A stretch of DNA of 64,000 nucleotides from Marthasterias glacialis (taxonomy: Eukaryota; Echinodermata; Asteroidea; Forcipulatida; Asteriidae), in contig OU452234.1 of assembly GCA_911728455.2 (NCBI GenBank), forward strand, positions 3,970,501 to 4,034,500. Reading direction: 5' to 3'. The notes under the pieces were generated by a model. It was not told the origin of the DNA. It saw nothing but the letters and a program-made list of their open reading frames with translations, and searched no databases. Shown here in pieces: positions 32,641 to 43,830 of this stretch. Position 1 is the stretch's first letter; each line of letters starts with the position of its first letter. Position numbers and translations under genes: made by a program.

Positions 32641-34179
32641 TGCATACAGGCGCGATTTGAGGGAACAATTCGCTCCAGAGTGTGCGAGATGGTAACAGTG
32701 TAAAAGCAGTACAGGTCAGGTCAAAGTGAACTCATGCAAAAAAAAAAAAAAAAAAAAAATTGGGGAATAACAGTTAATGGGAAATGTATTGTGTCTAGAC
32801 TGGTCCATGTTTCCAAGGCTCCTGCCTTGAATTGTACAGGTTCCTCAATCACATACCACCTGCTGCTTGTTTGTCTGGATTTCGACGGATCTTTACAAAC
32901 TGCTACAAAGACCGTAAAGGGAGTGACAAAAAAATCTTTCAAAGTTGAGTACAGAGGGTCTGCGATTCCGATTTGCTGGTATTCTTTAGATGTACACTTA
33001 TAAGAATTGCTTTACAATTATCTACACTGCACAGGTAGGCCCGATGAAAAAGATTAAACTGTTAGGGTTTTTTTTTTTTTTTTGCAACCTTAAAAACTTT
33101 GTATGTGGTGTGGTGTATCTACATCAACAAGTTTGCGCAGTAAGGATGGAAATGAACAGCAACACAGTATGTATAAAAGTGAAAAATTAATGTTATTTTA
33201 ATAATTTTTCAGAATCCTCGGAAATGACTGGTAAGAGATGATCTTCTTGCAAAGTAATGCCTAATCAAAGGTTGGACTTTTTTTCAGGTGCAGTGTTATC
33301 CGGTATTTTAAGTCAGAAAAAAGTTTTCTGAATTTTTTTTTTTTAAATAGACAACAAAAACATAACAAACCGGCCATTTTAAACTCTCTGGAATTTGTTC
33401 TGTACATTCAGTGGAGCAACAACTCAAAAGATAATTTCAACTGACCATATATTTGACCGCATGAGGGCACTTTCAACTGCTAATTTACTGGCGTCACAAC
33501 AACAGTTATTTATATCTTATTTTGACTGCCTGTGTGTTGTTGTTTTTTTTGTATATCAATGGCCACATCAATGATTAATAATAAACAACACTGGAAAAAA
33601 CAGTTCGTTTTACTTGTTGTAAATTTGGTTCATACATGACCTCACGCGGTCACAAATTTATTGTTCAACTGAGCAATGTTGTACTGGAAAAACCTTAAGA
33701 ATGTAGAAAACCACCACTGCATCTTTAAGTTCAAGTTCAACTTCTGGGCATCGAGTTGCGGTCAACAAACTTTCCTTTGTTAGAATAGTGGTGACCTAAA
33801 CCGAAACTGCAGTGAATTGAGCGGGTTTTTTTTTTTTTTTTTTTTTTACCTCGACATTTTAAGTGTTCATTTCCACATCCCATTGTGAAATCCTGGCCAG
33901 GACAAAGAAAATATGATTTAATTCAAGACTTGCTATTCCTGGATACATTTCTACATGTCATTAGGCGTAATGTTGGCGCAATTCACATGTATGTTCATGC
34001 AGGATAAACTTTTGCCGTCAACGGCGCTTTCCCTTTCTGACATTAAAAGGCAAAAACAGGTATTCTTTTTTCTTCTTCCAATCATTTAAAACACTTACTT
34101 GTTGTCAGCCCCGTGACATCCAACTGTTAACATTATTACAAAATGCCAACTGAAGTATAAAAAGACAAACCAACCAGCA

Positions 34180-34800
34180 CTTCATTTGTCTTCCATGGGT
34201 TCAGGCTTAGAGATACTCAACAGAATTGAAAGATGTTTTATCAGAATCAAAGTCAATATTTGACCATCATTTTTTTAAATACTTTTTATATTAAAGATAA
34301 ATACACTGTGAGATTTCATTATTTATTACAAGACCAGAATCAAAATGAGACAAATACTTTTTTACACAGTTTAACGTTTAAATTGGGGTTTTTTTGTGGA
34401 AAAAAAAACAGTAGGAGAAGATTCATTTGTCTTATGGGTTCAGACTTGGAGATACTCAACAGAATTGAAAGATGTTTTATCAGAATCAAAGTCAATATTT
34501 GACTATCATTTTTGTTTTAATTTTTTATATTAAAGATAAATACACTGTGAGATTTCATTATTTATTACAAGAACAGAATCAAAATGAGACAAATACTTTT
34601 TTACACAATTTAACGTTTAAATTGTTTTTAGTGAAAAAAAGCAGTAGGAGAAGATTCATTTGTCTTATGGGTTCAGACTTAGAGATACTCAACAGAGATG
34701 TTTTATCAGAATCATGTTCAAAGATGTTCTATCAGAATCAAAGTCAATATTTGACCATCATTTTTTTTTATTATTATATTAAAGATAGTTTTTATTATCT
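34180..34800 (+). repeat. Tandem repeat, 239-bp period, about 2.6 copies
   Basis: Units start with TTCATTTGTCTT near 34181, 34420 and 34656; each has GAGATACTCAACAGA, GATGTTTTATCAGAATCAAA, GTGAGATTTCATTATTTATT and GTAGGAGAAGATTC. The third is truncated and carries a small internal duplication of the ATCAGAATCA segment. Confidence 0.85.
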
Positions 34801-34844
34801 ATTTAAAAAAAAAAAAACACAAGCTTGTCCGGTTGTAAGTGTCC

Positions 34845-34905
34845 TGGCCCGACGCTAAAATCACTGGCCTCAGGCCTGTGTGGTCTAGAGTAAATGTCGA
34901 ACCCT
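34845..34905 (+). repeat. R4 copy
   Basis: GGCCCGACGCTAAAATCACT and GGCCTCAGGCCTGTG, directly after the 239-bp tandem repeat. Confidence 0.62.
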
Positions 34906-35507
34906 GAGGTGTATAATAACTATAATTGATAAAATGCACTCTTTCAATGGTTGTACCATCACCTTGTAAAAAAAAAAAACTAACCTGTAAATCCTTGTGA
35001 TATTTGCCAGTTTGAATAGGTCAGATGACAGAAATACAAAAGACACAAAAGAAGCGCATTTATTTTCCGCTGGCTATGATGCAATACACACTGCTGCACA
35101 GGCTTTTCTTTTAGCGAACTCAACAATCGACTCGCTTGATATAGAGTTGAACTATACACGGAATGAACATCTCACAGTTGACACGCACTTTAATTCACCC
35201 ACGCTGGTGGTGATTTCTTTCCTTTCCTTTTCCACTGCCGAGGCCAACAAACTTTTCTTTTTACAACAATGGCCGACGCAACCACGGGTGACTGACTACC
35301 AGGATGTCCAGTGGAACCATTTGAATATTACCGAAGAACTTTTTGAAACCCAAAGCCGGTAAATAAAGAGTTACCAATGATTCTTATTTTTGGAAATAAG
35401 CAGGCAAAGATTAAATTTTGTCAAATTATTGGACACAAAATTTTGCAACAAAAATTTTAGTGATAGTTTAGAGCTTATTTTTAAAACATAATTATTATTA
35501 TTCTTGT

Positions 35508-35620
35508 TTGTTGGGTTGTTTGTGTGTTTGTTTGTTTGTTTTTTGTTTTTTGTTTGTTTGTTTGTTTGTTTGTTTGTTTGTTTGTTTGTTTGTTTGTTTG
35601 TTTGTTTGTTTGTTTGTTTT
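35508..35620 (+). repeat. (GTTT)n microsatellite
   Basis: More than 20 GTTT units, nearly pure from 35551 to 35620. It gives spurious reading frames of repeating FVCL or TNKQ. Confidence 0.97.
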
Positions 35621-36316
35621 GGGCTTTTAATGGGTTTTTCTTTTGGGGGTGTTGAATGTGGTCTAACTATCTCTTTAAACATTTCACATGTTCAATTCCT
35701 AACATTTCTTAAACATTTGAAATAGCTTCTTTATTTATTTGAGTCGAATAAAAATCTGACAATTTTAAATCCAGCCGATTGTGACAGATGGTCACATGAA
35801 TCAGCTCAAGTGTTCTATCCGAAACAAACAAAACTGTCAACGCTTTGTTGTTTGGTTGAAGTACGTGGCTCCACGCCTAATGGACAGCTTTTCTAACGGG
35901 GCAACAAACTTTCCCAAGACGGAATTAGCACATTCACATTTTCTTCATGCATCATGCCATCATCCTCCTCCTGGATGACTACAACTTGAGCTTGCCCCAG
36001 GCATGATGACGGATGTGCCATGTACACCAACCATACCTGTAATGCTCCCCCTATCTTCTTAATATTCATCAACCACGTTTTGGAGATACCCAATCAGGGA
36101 CGACTTTCTTTCCTTCTCATGAATAATGTTTACATTATCTGCAGTCAACAACCTTTCTCACCCCGCGTTCTCCCCAGTCTCCCTGCAATGGCTCGTGAAT
36201 AAACATCACGTTCCCCTCTGATCAAACCAGCCCATCCTGGTTGGAGTTATTTCCTGACTCTGATGAAGAGGTAATTCATTCAATCAGCTCATACATTTAT
36301 GCAGCATTCTCCCTCC

Positions 36317-37137
36317 GGTCAACAAACTTTCCCATCCTGATCCAGAGAGCGCGTCAGCCATGCAGCCGACCAATCAAATGAACGACATGAATTTGCATTA
36401 TCCCCCCCCCCCTTCATACCCCCAGTCAACAAACTTTGCCATGTTTATGCAGAAAGACCACCAGCCAATGCAGACGACCCATTCGATGAACAAACATGAA
36501 TATTCATCATTTTCACTACAGTCAACAAATTTTCCCCATCCCGTCCAGAGAGTGTGCCAGCCAATGCAGTCGACCCGTTCAACAAAGGACATGAATATGT
36601 ATCACTTTCCTTCTGGTCAACAAACTTTCCCAGCCACAGAGCCTCACACAGCACTGAGCATGATGCCATAAAGGAATCCTCAAGGCCTGCTCTCCATAGC
36701 TCCGCCCACTTGATATGATGGGTCGACAAACTTTCGCAAAGACCTTGGCTTACACCCACATGTACATGTACATTATGAGGTTTACATGCATCGCTAGTGG
36801 CAAGGCAGGCATGACTTTATGAGGAAATACAGCGGTATATGAATCACACAAGAGCAGCTTGGCCTCCTGCCATTATATATATTCATCATACATGGACATG
36901 GGGGTCGACAAACTTTCACTCTCATTTCTATCTCATAAGCAGGTATAGTTTAAAACATCTCGCATGCAATTTCGTGCAGTTCGAATAAATTACGAATATT
37001 CATTTTGCTTTGGGTCGACAAACTTTCACTTCTCTTGAACCTGCTTGAACAGCTGCAGCGGGGCAGTAAAAGGTCATGAATAAACACGAGCACCGTTGTG
37101 AATATGCAAATTGCAAGTGGGGGTTCAACAAACTTTC
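36317..37137 (+). repeat. Dense, phased part of the motif array
   Basis: Eight copies of the 15-bp motif at intervals of 107, 96, 95, 106, 182, 110 and 110 bp. The first three or four units also share a downstream CAGCCAATGCAG-like segment and an upstream CATGAAT segment, so they look like an old roughly 100-bp tandem duplication. In later units only the motif and the AT-rich site remain, which suggests these were kept by selection while spacers diverged. Plus-strand POU-like sites: 36391-36398 (exact octamer), 36496-36507, 36591-36602, 36992-37003, 37098-37111. Confidence 0.65.
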
Positions 37138-38631
37138 ACCCGGTACATTGATGTGGTGATGTGGTGAGCAATGTTGATACATTGCAGGCGCAATCTCTTG
37201 TTTGTGAAGGAACAAAGAACGTATCAATGTGTAGTAGTACACTCCAAGACCCAGTCTAACCAGAAATAATTTATCCGTAAATAATAAATGAATTGCTCTT
37301 TGTTGGAAATTTACTCTTTGTTGCTACAATCGGGTGGTTGAACCACTGGAAGCAAAGTTGAACGGCACAACTCAGTCTCAGAGTGACGAGTAGAGAAATT
37401 ATTTGCAGTTTAAGAAATAACAATTCTCGACCAAATTAAGTATGATAGGCAACTGAATTGCAGTTACAGAAGATGACTGGATTTCATCAGAATAATTCCG
37501 ATATGCATGCCAGCCCTACAGTAATTATAAATTCAATTGCTTTTAAAACATTGCATTACCCGTTGTATTAAGGTTTTCACAAATATATTTTTGTTAAAAT
37601 TTATTATATACAATTTGAAGATAACAAATCAAACTCTCACATCAACAGAAGCAAAACATAGGACTTGTGAAAGCTGCAGCATCAGCCACATTGCTAGTAA
37701 TATCTAACACTGGCTATAAATTCAAGTTGGTTTAAAAATTGATTTTCTAACCAAATATATATCCCATTGACAAATTCTATGAGATACCTGGACATCATGA
37801 CCTTTCAATGGATGTAGCTATTCATCAAAATGAGATAAAAAAAATATTTTAATCTAGTAATAGTATTTTTGTATTAGTATCACAGTTCTAAACTACAAAA
37901 TGATGTATTTCAGATGACAATTAAACAAATTGAGAGTGTTTTTTTTTTTAAATAGAGCAGACCACAGACAATAGGTTTGCATGGCGCAATCCGACACAAG
38001 GTTATTTCTCTCCTGTGCGTCAACGTGAGATCTGAATATCTAAATTGTTCTCATGAATTATTCATAACCCAAAGGCCAACAAACTTTTGTCTCTGTACGG
38101 AGCAATGGCTAAATATTCGACAGTATAAACGTTAATGTCACAGAGATCCAGGAAATTCAGGGGAGGAGAAGAAATGCAACAAAATATTCTCGGTTAAAAA
38201 ACTGACATTTTCACATTGAGAAAATGTATGTGTGTGACAAATTTTGTGACAATCGCTAAAATGACAGAATTTTAATATTTTCCTGTTTGTCCAATATTTC
38301 CTAAAATACAAAAAATATTCATGACAATGTACATGTACATAGTTTAAAATAAAAAAATTAAAATAGTATTTAATTGGTTTTTATTTATACCAGTACATTA
38401 TTTTTTCATTGATCATTAAAAGTCCACACAGGTAGGCCCTACTAAAACATAATCGCTTATTAAGAGAATACCTGTATTTATTCAGTATCTTTATAAACCA
38501 GCAAAAAATACTATTGACACTGTACCATGCTAAGCTTTTGTGTACAAAATCAAGAAAATGGTTTTACTGCAGCTTGTGCCCCCCTCCCCACCCCATAAAA
38601 AAGGAATACTGCATAAAAACAGAATACTATG

Positions 38632-38860
38632 CAACTGCAGCTGACTACACTCGAAGCAATAAAATGAATTATTCATTTCAGATGGATATATAACTCATCA
38701 TACTTCTTCAGGCCAACAAACTTTCTGCAGGTTACAATGCAACTGCAGCCAACTACACCCGAAGCAATGAAATGAATTATTCATTACAGATGGAAATGAA
38801 TTATTCATTTCAGATGGATACAACTCATCATACCTCGTCAGGCCAACAAACTTTCCGCGG
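38632..38860 (+). repeat. Direct duplication carrying POU site plus motif
   Basis: Two copies about 130 bp apart of a segment with ACTGCAGC, ATGAATTATTCAT, TCAGATGGATA, ACTCATCATAC and the motif GGCCAACAAACTTTC (38711 and 38841). The second copy has an extra ATGAATTATTCAT (38772-38784 and 38796-38808). Duplicates the whole composite unit. Confidence 0.75.
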
Positions 38861-39059
38861 GGAAGCAGCACGAATGTACACACAGCCCGTGTGCAGTCAT
38901 CAACTGCCGGGGACACGTACATGTAGCGTGTTACGACGAGTTAGGCAGACACCTGGTTAGGATTAAATCGGCTAGATTCCATACCATTCACGCTCCAGAC
39001 TGAAAAATTTAATTCATACCTATCTCGGTTTCCCTGCGCGCCTGAAACTTCGAGGAGAC

Positions 39060-39460
39060 AACATGCATGCCTCCATGCCCCTTGGTCATTGCCTTGGTGC
39101 CCTTTTGATTTGTCCCAATAGAAAATGACATTTCCCTCATGAGGTGGCCTTTATTACAGAAGAAAGGCCTTGTCCTTACTGCTTGCAAGAACAAAGTATC
39201 AGGATGGTTTCTCACGCCCGATGCTTCAAGGAGGCAATGGAGGCAATTGCCTCCGTTGCCCCTGGTCATTGCCTTGGTGCCCTTGAAATGTTCCAATAGA
39301 AATTGACAATTTCCTCATAGAGGTGCCCTTTGCCAAGGAGAAAATGCCTTGGTGCCCTTGAAATGTCTAAACAGAACTTTACAATTTCCTCGTAGAGGTG
39401 CCCTTTATCAAGAAGAAAATGCCTTGGTGCCCTTGCCCTTTCAAGAACAAAGCAACCAGG
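39060..39460 (-). repeat. R1, two to three copies in tandem
   Basis: Minus strand. GTCATTGCCTTGGTGCCCTT appears at about 39085 and 39265; GAAAATGCCTTGGTGCCCTT at about 39340 and 39415. Includes the palindromic GGAGGCAATTGCCTCC. Confidence 0.78.
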
Positions 39461-40242
39461 CCTGGTTTCTATGTCAGTTACATAGCTCACATGACATTTG
39501 ATAGAAACAAGTATTTTATAAATCGCAGTAAAAAAAAAAAGGAAAAAAAAAAATATGTCGTCAACAACATTTTAGTTTTTTTTTCCACAAACCTACCACC
39601 GCCAACAACATCATTGTCATGGTTAAAAGGTAACCAAATACCATTTGTAACAATTCAATGCTGTGCACGTAATGCAGAATATAAAAGAAAAAATACTCAC
39701 ATAGCGCAGACAATCAGGAGTTTACGACCAAGAGCTCGAGAAAAACAACGAAATGTAGTCCTGCTGCACTCACTCCAGACTCTCCAAAAATGTCATGAAA
39801 CAACCTTTCCGTTCTCTTCAGTTTACTGGGCCTTCGATAAATTCAAAACAAGATGAAATGAATCACTAAACTGACCCAGCTCCAAATATTTGTTCCTTTG
39901 GAGAGATACTGCCGGCTTCATTCGCCTCTAACATGTGTCTGCCTTCTGAATGAAAACACCCCAGTGCAGTTTTGTTGCTATTGTACAGTGTACATGCCCA
40001 CATTGTGTCCATTAATTCCAAAGCCGCGATGCAGAGAACCGCGTTCAAGGAAGAGCGAGGAGGTTCAACAAACTTTGTCTGCTCGATTAACCCCGCTCGT
40101 TCAGCCACAGAGCATCGGTGCATTGATGCCATTGGACAATTGTCCGTGCATATTTCATAAAAAAAAATATATAAATTGCATGCTTGTTTGTGTGTAATAT
40201 ACGTACGCTATCATATTGTCTGAAAATCCCTTGGCGTCTGGG

Positions 40243-40253
40243 CTATATAAAAG
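40243..40253 (+). promoter_or_regulatory. Strong TATA box without an assigned gene
   Basis: CTATATAAAAG in a GGGC context, 165 bp after the last motif of the array. No open reading frame of note follows within 400 bp. Could start a non-coding transcript or be chance in AT-rich DNA. Confidence 0.3.
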
Positions 40254-41510
40254 AGACTAGGCGTCGCAAAAAAATGGTAAAATTATAACATACCACCCAG
40301 ACAGCGCACAGAATACATTGATACAGATCCACAAAGCGATGTACACTATTTTGGTACATATTTATTTCAATAAAGAAACAGGTTTTTCCCATTAGTCAAT
40401 TTATTATTATTACTACTCTTTAAACAAAAATTCTCTTGAATAATGTTTATAACACATTACACAGCAGATGCTTAAACTTGTCTTCCAGAAAGGCTGAAAA
40501 ACTGCGACTAAAAGGAAAAATTAAGTTACAAAATTATTGCCGGGGGGTGGAGGGGATTTTTTTTCTTTAGTGAACCCAAGATCCACTGACCCAATTCACC
40601 CGACATCATCCTCACAATAATCTTGGTTGTGCCAATTTGGGAGTCAATGTTACCGTATGTTATGCGTTGTACAGTGCGCATTTTAGGCGACGCTGGATTT
40701 TACATTTTTACGGGTTGACACCCACAACGGCGAGCGTGGCAGCACTAGCCGCATGTAACGCTGGTGCAAGGGGGGTCAATCTATTGACCCTTGCACACGA
40801 CGTCAACAATGGGGAACAAAAATTAGCCACCTTTGATGGCAATGACTGCGCATTTTTGAGCGCACAATTGCGCGAGTGTGCGTTTTGCGTAGTAACTGCG
40901 TGCGTTACATAAACTCCTCTCATGATTGGTTGGTAAGCAACTCAAGCTGCGTTGAATTTAACGGAGCTTGATGCGGGCTACAAGCCAAAATAGATATTGT
41001 TATCAAAGATGGCGTTATAGTAAACCCATTTGTAGGTAGATGTACAATAGGCCTACGATAACAAATTTGGCTGTTTTAGATCTTTTATGAAGTGACTTTA
41101 ATTAGTACCATCCTGACTGAACTCTAAAAAAAAAAGAATTATTCACAGCAATAGCATCAAGTAATGAAAGAGATGTAAAAAAAACAAATGTAAAATAAAT
41201 AAAAAATCCACCACCAGCGTTACCAATTTACCCTACCCTACCAGCAAATAATACTCGCATTGATCTCGCATTAATTTTCTTATAAAAAAAATAAAAAATG
41301 ACATATCAAGAGCACTATTTCCAGAAAAGGGGCTTTTTTAAGAAAAAATGCAAAAATAAATTACAGTTTTAATTAACCAGAAGTGCCCCCCCCCCCTAGA
41401 AAGAATGGTGCACCCCTTTGTGCCCACCTAAAATGTTACCCCTAGTTTTGTTGCTGATAAAGACACCTGGTGATTGTAATTAATCTTTCCTTGAAAGAAC
41501 TTTATCTCAA

Positions 41511-41810
41511 ATATTTATTTTAAACCGAATCTGTTTCAAATAAACGATAGTCCATTTTAAATGATAACAATTCTAGCTTGCCTGTTCACAAAACTACATA
41601 TTTCTTGTGGAAATGTTTACAATTTTAGTATTAAAGGGGCAATATTGCCTTCGGATTTCAAATATTTATTCTAAACCGAATCTGTTTAAAACAAACAATA
41701 GCTCATTTTAAATGATAACAATTCTAGCTTGCCTGTTCACAAAACTACATATTTCTTGTGGAAATGTTTACAATTTCAAAATTAAAGGGCCATACTGCCT
41801 TCAGATTGGG
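41511..41810 (+). repeat. Direct duplication of about 152 bp
   Basis: Two copies of a unit with ATATTTATT(T/C)TAAACCGA, TGATAACAATTCTAGCTTGC, ACTACATATTTCTTGTGGAA and ATTAAAGGG(G)C. Confidence 0.85.
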
Positions 41811-42624
41811 CGCTTTTGGGCTAAAAAAGCATTTGTTAGGAAATTAATATTGTTGGATAGATATTTCAAAAGTAGAGTATAATGATTCACATAAATATTT
41901 CCCTTTAAAATTGTGTGGGTTTTCGTTTAATTTCGTGACAGAAAATGGCGGACGGTATGCTTTTATGTAGAGTGTGTTACTGCTGGTTGTATTTCCAGAG
42001 GCAAACATATGGTTTTTTTTAATCACTACTCATTCGCTAATTACAACACACAGTAGGTGTTTTATTGTATAAAAAGGATCACGGAGCAATTCCAAACTGC
42101 AAAATTTCAGATTTTTTAAGGCAATGTGTCCCTTTAATTATACACCCCACTTTCCTAATATATACATGTACAGATATGTACAGATGTTGAGTCGTTGCGC
42201 CAGAATTTACAGAAAACATAAGAGATGTTTACGGAGTAATTTGTAAAATAGTTTTGCAGACATTATACGTGCTGGTTTACGCTTCAGTTATCTTATTCAT
42301 CTACAACCAATACAGATTTCATCACAAAATCTGTCTGGTGAATCGATTTTGAATATACCGGTACCAAACAAACGTTGGTACTACAGATTACGTGGTTTGA
42401 ATTAAATAAATACGCAGTTGAGATTAATGACAGTCTCCAAATGACAGTTTTTTTAAATGAGTTATTAATATTTTATAATTGCAGCTGAATTGCTGTCAGA
42501 TTACATAAAAAGTTTGATGTTTTCCAATGTTTCTTGCATGTTTGTGATTTTCTGCTTTTTAGTTATTGCTTTTCTACAGCTCTGGCCTGAAGCAGAATTT
42601 GAACAGAGGTAAAAGGCAGAGAAA

Positions 42625-42930
42625 GAGACTACCGAGCCAGCCTGAATGCCCGAGGAGGTCCATCTGGGAGATCAGGTTGGCTCGGTGGTTTCTTTCCCTG
42701 CCTTTCACCTCTGTGGGCCTGGGTTCGAATCCCGGACCAGAGCCTTGCATGTGGGTTTGGGTTTTCAGTCCCTCCCTGATTGCGCGGGGTTTTCCCCCAT
42801 TTGTTTTTTTTTTCCTACCACTTCTAAAACTGAACATTTCTTCTCGTTTCCTAATCACCATCCTGTTATTGGCGCTTGTGCTGTTGGATGAGTAATGAAT
42901 ATATAAAATAAAATAAAATAAAAAAAAAAA
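42625..42930 (+). mobile_element. tRNA-derived SINE (family C) with AAAAT tail
   Basis: A-box-like TTGGCTCGGTGGTTT and B-box GGTTCGAATCCC, then TCCCTCCCTGATTGCGCGGG, TGGATGAGTAATGAATATAT and an AAAATAAAATAAAAT tail. A minus-strand relative lies at 28640-28800. Confidence 0.8.
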
Positions 42931-43329
42931 TGAAAGGAAATTTACTTCAACTTACCAATAGCTTACAAGTCTTGCTTCTTAAAAACAATAACAATTGAGA
43001 TATTTCTAAAAATACTATTTTAGGTGACAAAGCAAAGAGCATCACAGTATGAAATCACTGTACAATGCTAAAACAACACTGAACTTTGAATGTTCTGACA
43101 TCCCTTCTTATAATGAACAATAACACAATGGCCTTTTTTATCAGTTCAATAGCAAATTGAACAATGATTAATTGCAAAAAGTAAACAACTTCTCTTGCAT
43201 AATATGGAATGCAGAATTATTCGAATTTAAAGTAACATTGGTTTGGAAAGATTCAACCACCAAGTCTGTAGCACCATTTGCAGTTATCGGGAACTTGCTA
43301 CAGACATTTTGGCCAAAAAAAAAAAAAAA

Positions 43330-43830
43330 CAGGCCTAATGCATTGCACTTTGTTCTCCTTGCTCTTTGGTGCTTGTATGGGCAAGGCACTTTTTCTTTAA
43401 TAAACCAGTTGCCACCAGGATTTTTTTTTTTTTTTTCTTCCCATTCCCCTGACGGGATTCTTTTAGCAAATTGCCGGAATCTGTTTTCTTTGAGGGTACT
43501 GCTGGCACAAAGAAACCCTGACTTGACAATGCCAAGAGAACAACAATTCTCTTTAATGGAATGTCTTTTTTGTCTCTCGACTGAGAAAATGTTAAATTCA
43601 CACTCTGTGAATTGCAAAACAACATCGGCCGTTAACCTGCAGCATAGGAGTGGTACTAAACGCGGAACCACGGCTCGATTGCCGGCTCACTCTGACTTCC
43701 CTCCATTGAGCCGAAATACAATTAATGAAAAATGGTGGAAGCCTCTCTATGTCTCGTAATCCTCTTCTTGGAACATACGAAGGTCTGGAATCTGGGATTA
43801 CACAAAAACCACCTCTCAATAGCCAGAAAA
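43330..43830 (-). repeat. Interspersed repeat R3, longest copy
   Basis: About 500 bp, minus strand. First half (CCACCATTTTTCATTAATTG, GGAGTGGTACTAA complement) matches 63730-64000; second half (TGTTCTCTTGGCATTGTCAA, GTTTCTTTGTGCCAGC, CCTGGTGGCAACTGG) matches 60596-60810. Translated frames are similar between copies but full of stops, so coding origin is unproved. Confidence 0.72.

Larger units (their letters stand above)
28244..33759. other. Upstream flank of the PTCHD3-like gene
   Basis: Holds SINE fragments, a MITE, a diverged duplication and R4, listed separately. No CpG island, TATA box or clear 5'UTR exon was recognised near the start codon at 28213, so the promoter of that gene is unassigned. 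Confidence 0.45.
33760..40077 (+). promoter_or_regulatory. Array of 16 copies of a GGTCAACAAACTTTC motif
   Basis: All copies are on the plus strand. Starts: 33760, 35242, 35899, 36143, 36317, 36424, 36520, 36615, 36721, 36903, 37013, 37123, 38074, 38711, 38841, 40063. Core (A/G)G(T/C)C(A/G)ACAAACTTT with variation mainly at positions 1-5 and 14-15. Flanks are mostly unrelated between copies, so this is not a simple tandem repeat. AT-rich POU-type sites (ATGAATATTCAT, ATGAATTATTCAT, ATTTGCAT, ATGCAAAT) end 8-34 bp before many copies. No protein-coding exon is recognisable in the interval. GTCAACA fits the forkhead consensus; the fixed 15-bp length and orientation also resemble an snRNA-type proximal sequence element. 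Function is unproved. Confidence 0.7.

Noticed and set aside
35371-35725. Frames of repeating TNKQ or FVCL
   Set aside because: Translation of a (GTTT)n microsatellite; the same applies to 55418-55663.
36360-36759. 103-104 codon frames on both strands in the dense motif array
   Set aside because: Open because the roughly 100-bp repeat units lack stops in one frame; no similarity to known proteins and simultaneous opening on both strands.
36317-37137. CRISPR array
   Set aside because: Repeats are 15 bp with variable 80-165 bp spacing in an intron-rich animal genome; no cas genes are possible here.
33760-40077. Cluster of ordinary U snRNA genes
   Set aside because: I looked for recognisable U1, U2, U4, U5, U6 and U7 sequences downstream of the motif copies and found none, so the motifs are not simply promoters of a known snRNA tandem array.
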